DNA from: Azospirillum endophyticum | GTDB lineage: Bacteria > Pseudomonadota > Alphaproteobacteria > Azospirillales > Azospirillaceae | Assembly (NCBI RefSeq): GCF_016595245.1 | Contig: NZ_JAENHM010000008.1 | Location: 101,549-165,548 of the forward strand | Direction: 5' to 3' | Length of the DNA: 64,000 nucleotides | Shown here: positions 61,796 through 64,000 of the stretch, one piece after another | How positions within the stretch are numbered: the stretch's first letter is position 1 | Layout of the letters: the number at the start of each line of letters is the position of its first letter | Notes under the pieces: model-generated | Database searches by the model: none | What the model was told of the DNA's origin: nothing | Seen by the model: only the letters and a program-made list of their open reading frames with translations | Made by a program: the position numbers and the translations under genes

Positions 61796-62332
61796 TTACT
61801 GAAACGCGATCTTCGCGTTGTCGCCCGGATCGGGCGACTGGCCGGTCAGCTTCGCCTTCACATAGCCGTAGGCATAGACCATCGTGCTCGACGGGCTGTC
61901 CCAGTATTCGGCCTGATCGACCGATACCTTCAGCAGGGCGACCTCAGGGTCGTCCGGACCCTGGGGGAACCAGGTGCTCATGATGTCGCGCCAGAGGAAG
62001 CGGATCTTGTCGCGGTCGCGCACGACCTCGGCGACACCGGAAACCGACACGTAATCCTGCTTGTCAGGATTGGAGTAGGCGAGGTTGACGCGCCAGTGGC
62101 GGTCGATCTCGTCCACCTTTTCGGAATGGGCGCGGGTGAAGAACCACAAGGTACCGTCTTCGAACCCCGCATGGGACAGCGTCGCCATCGGACGGGAGTT
62201 CAGCCGGCCGTTGTCGTCCAGCGTCGTCATCATCGCGACCTGAATGCCCTTCATCATCTCCCAGAGCTTCTTGACTTCACCCTTGTCGGGGCCCTGGTCC
62301 GGGCTGTGGCCGGCGGTGGTGCTATGGACCAT
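61796..62332 (-). CDS. Pyridoxamine 5'-phosphate oxidase-family protein (general-stress type)
   Basis: This 178-residue split-barrel flavin-binding-family protein resembles the general stress protein 26 group. The fold segments are KKLWEMMKGIQVAMMTTLDDNGRLNSRPMATLSHAGFEDGTLWFFTRAHSEKVDEI, VNLAYSNPDKQDYVSVSGVAEVV, DIMSTWFPQGPDDPEVALLKVSVDQAEYWDSPSS and a terminal AKLTG piece. Members bind FMN or F420-like cofactors, and the oxidase activity on pyridoxamine is usually not retained. An EcfG-type promoter (62396-62371) 39 bases upstream makes it a probable general-stress-response gene. Confidence 0.88.
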   Translation of the reverse strand: MVHSTTAGHSPDQGPDKGEVKKLWEMMKGIQVAMMTTLDDNGRLNSRPMATLSHAGFEDGTLWFFTRAHSEKVDEIDRHWRVNLAYSNPDKQDYVSVSGVAEVVRDRDKIRFLWRDIMSTWFPQGPDDPEVALLKVSVDQAEYWDSPSSTMVYAYGYVKAKLTGQSPDPGDNAKIAFQ

Positions 62333-62370
62333 GGTCTGCCTCTCGTTCGGTAGCCCAACGGAGACTGGGG

Positions 62371-62396
62371 AACGCCTTTCGCCGTCAAAAGGTTCC
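62371..62396 (-). promoter_or_regulatory. EcfG general-stress promoter
   Basis: On the minus strand GGAAC (62396-62392), 17 bases, then CGTT (62374-62371) is an exact match to the EcfG consensus of alphaproteobacteria. The -35 element lies in the last codons of the upstream phosphatase gene. Confidence 0.7.
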
Positions 62397-63029
62397 GGAC
62401 TGTTGATTCACTCCCCCGACCGACCAGGACCCCGTCCCGGCGTGGTGGTGGTCGATCCGGGTCAGCGACCAGGGGTCGATCCGCAACCGCAGCGCCGCTT
62501 CCGGCGTCAGATCCAGCGCCAGCGCCAGCGCGCCGCGGATGCTGCCGGCATGGATCACCGCAACCACATCGCGTCCGGCGTGGATGTCCGTCAGCCGGCG
62601 CAGCGCCGCCGCCGTGCGGTCCATCACCGTGGCGAAGCTCTCGCCGCCGGGCGGGGCGTGGCGGGCGGGATTGTGCCAGAAGCGGGCCGCCGCCTCGGCG
62701 TCGCGCGCCGCCGCGGTGTCGTGGCTGATGCCTTCCCACGCGCCGAAATCCTGCTCGGCCAGCGCCGGCTCCACCACCGCCGTGCCGGCGAGCCGGGGCG
62801 CCCGGCTCCACAGCGCCTGGGCGGTCTGCCGGCTGCGGCGGAGCGGGCTGGTCAGCCACAGCGCGTCGGCGGGCATCCCGGCCGCGAGCGCCGCCGCCGC
62901 GGCGCCGTTGCCGGTGTCGGCCTCGCGGTCGCTCGACCCGCAGATGACGTTGTTCGGGTTGTGGACCGGGGCATGGCGGATCAGCCACCAGCGGGTGACG
63001 GTCAGGGGGGTGAGGCTCATCGCATTCAT
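62385..63029 (-). CDS. Histidine phosphatase family protein (CobC-like)
   Basis: This 214-residue member of the histidine phosphatase (phosphoglycerate-mutase-like) family has the catalytic motif WLIRHAPVHNP (RHxx), LTSPLRRSRQTAQAL, EPALAEQDFGAWEG, and the second histidine in VAVIHAGSIRGAL. It overlaps cobS by four bases (ATGA), which points to alpha-ribazole-5'-phosphate phosphatase (CobC/CobZ role) in the lower-ligand branch of cobalamin synthesis, although the sequence alone does not prove that substrate. The ATG at 63029 has GGAGC about seven bases upstream and is in the cobS-coupled position. Confidence 0.85.
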   Translation of the reverse strand: MNAMSLTPLTVTRWWLIRHAPVHNPNNVICGSSDREADTGNGAAAAALAAGMPADALWLTSPLRRSRQTAQALWSRAPRLAGTAVVEPALAEQDFGAWEGISHDTAAARDAEAAARFWHNPARHAPPGGESFATVMDRTAAALRRLTDIHAGRDVVAVIHAGSIRGALALALDLTPEAALRLRIDPWSLTRIDHHHAGTGSWSVGGVNQQSGTF

Positions 63030-63847
63030 GCCGCTGCTCCAATGAGGGCCGACAGGGTCAACAGGACTGCGGCCTCCGCCACCTGCTGGGCCGCGCCGAA
63101 GACGTCGCCGGTATGCCCGCCGATCTGCCGCCGGGCCAGCGCCGCCACCGCGGCCACGGCCAGAAGCGCTGCCGCCAGGGCCGGCAGCGCCGGCCCGCCG
63201 AGGGCGATGGCCGCCACCGCGATGCCGGAGACCAGCGCCAGCAGCACCGTCGCCATCGCCAGCTTGCCCTGCGCCGCCGCCAGCCCGTCGCGCCGCGCCG
63301 GCGACAGGACACGGGCCAGCGCCGCCAGCCCGCAGCGCGACAGGGCGCCGGCCGCCGCCAGCGCCGCAACCGCCGCCGGCACCGGCAGGGCGGCCAGCGC
63401 CGCGGCGCGGATGCCGACCGAGAAGACCAGCGCCAGCACGCCATAGCTGCCGACCCGGCTGTCGCGCATGATCTCCAGCTTGCGTAACCGATCGCGCCCG
63501 CCGCCGAAGCCGTCGGCGACATCGGCCGCGCCATCCTCGTGCAGCCCGCCGGTCAGCCGCACCGTCGCCGCCAGGGCCAGCAATGCGCCGGCCAGCGGGG
63601 GCAGGTGCGCCAGTGCCGCCAGTGCGAAGACGGCGCCGCCGGCCAGCCCGATCAGCGCGCCGACCAGCGGAAACCATCCCATCGCCCGTGCCGGCGCGCC
63701 GTCGGCCAGGGGGCCGTCAAGCGGGCCGAGGGCGGGCAAGGGCAGGCGGGTCAGGAACACCAGCGCCAAGGCGGCGTCCTGGGTCCAGTGCGGCGGAGGA
63801 AGCGGGGCGGTGGTCGCGCCATCGGGCATATCGGGCATGATCGGCAT
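63026..63847 (-). CDS. cobS: Adenosylcobinamide-GDP ribazoletransferase
   Basis: This 273-residue membrane enzyme joins adenosylcobinamide-GDP with alpha-ribazole (or its phosphate) to make adenosylcobalamin. The conserved cytoplasmic motif TGGLHEDGAADVADGFGGGRDRLRKLEIMRDSRVGSYGVLALV has the Asp/Glu residues that bind metal-phosphate, and several hydrophobic helices follow. It forms one unit with the CobC-like phosphatase gene (ATGA overlap). A near-CtrA pattern (GTAA-N7-TTAAC on the minus strand, 63948-63933) lies about 85 bases upstream. No cobalamin riboswitch is seen in the part of the leader inside the window. Confidence 0.94.
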   Translation of the reverse strand: MPIMPDMPDGATTAPLPPPHWTQDAALALVFLTRLPLPALGPLDGPLADGAPARAMGWFPLVGALIGLAGGAVFALAALAHLPPLAGALLALAATVRLTGGLHEDGAADVADGFGGGRDRLRKLEIMRDSRVGSYGVLALVFSVGIRAAALAALPVPAAVAALAAAGALSRCGLAALARVLSPARRDGLAAAQGKLAMATVLLALVSGIAVAAIALGGPALPALAAALLAVAAVAALARRQIGGHTGDVFGAAQQVAEAAVLLTLSALIGAAA

Positions 63848-64000
63848 CGACTACCCCCAACCGGCGTCCGGCGCAACCCTGCTCGGCGGAGGGGGCCGCA
63901 CCGTTCGCACAAGTCCAGGGCTCCGAAGCCGGGTTAACGGCGGTTTACGAACGTCGAAGTTTCTGATTCGGTGGAGGCCCTCGTCTCGGAAGGGCATACC
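63848..64000. promoter_or_regulatory. Upstream region of cobS at the window edge
   Basis: The last 153 bases hold no gene. They contain a near-CtrA pattern (TTAA at 63934-63937, seven bases, TTAC). The sequence continues beyond the window. Confidence 0.35.

Noticed and set aside
63848..64000. A cobalamin riboswitch before cobS
   Set aside because: No B12-box-like sequence or characteristic multi-stem pattern is present in the 153 bases available; more could lie beyond the window.

Overview
The window is a 64-kb stretch of very GC-rich bacterial chromosome. Gene content points to an alphaproteobacterium of the Rhodospirillales, most likely Azospirillum or a close relative. Clues are a cowN gene (protection of nitrogenase from CO) beside an RcoM-type CO sensor, an RpoE-ChrR sigma/anti-sigma pair with a matching promoter, CtrA-type TTAA-N7-TTAAC boxes, an EcfG-type general-stress promoter, large hybrid histidine kinases, two chemotaxis receptors and a TRAP solute-binding protein. 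This assignment rests on gene families, not on a database comparison.

Layout. 1-4.7 kb: DedA membrane protein, two overlapping DUF4398/OmpA lipoprotein genes, a phospholipase D-family enzyme and a small secreted protein, followed by two long tandem hairpins. 5.0-6.8 kb: amidoligase plus glutamine-amidotransferase pair. 7.2-10.4 kb: hybrid kinase behind a CtrA box. 10.4-12.7 kb: a probable inserted patch with a Fic-domain gene behind four exactly 24-bp-spaced repeats and an ImmA/IrrE remnant. 12.8-22.9 kb: housekeeping genes (aconitase, methyltransferases, NUDIX, exonuclease, YciI, EVE, acetyl-CoA synthetase). 23-28.9 kb: a membrane/coiled-coil pair, DctP, OmpA, cupin, a stand-alone lpxD and trmJ. 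28.9-30.1 kb: rcoM-cowN. 30.1-36.7 kb: PQQ-type sugar dehydrogenase, a BarA-like hybrid kinase and a coupled diguanylate cyclase. 36.7-39.8 kb: a degenerate MoeA followed by a MoeA-PBP fusion. 39.9-41.3 kb: rpoE-chrR. 41.5-47.8 kb: VUT transporter, then a DeoR-ABC importer operon divergent from an inositol-monophosphatase-family gene. 47.8-64 kb: cimA, two chemotaxis receptors, a dehydrogenase, TerB-like protein, AEC transporter, DinG-type helicase, mtgA, FliL-like protein, DEAD-box RNA helicase, stress flavoprotein-like gene, and a phosphatase-cobS cobalamin pair.

Genes that work together. RcoM should sense CO through heme and switch on CowN. The ECF sigma factor and ChrR form a singlet-oxygen-type switch that very likely transcribes itself. 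The hybrid kinase at 31.8 kb and the GGDEF response regulator 8 bases after it look like one c-di-GMP signalling unit. The ABC importer, its co-transcribed DeoR regulator and the divergent phosphatase look like one regulon, possibly for a phosphorylated carbohydrate.

The least described elements are the Fic gene with its 24-bp operator-like array, the amidoligase/GATase pair, the paired intergenic hairpins at 4.7 kb, and a palindromic intergenic repeat present three times. No rRNA, tRNA, CRISPR array or intact insertion sequence was found.
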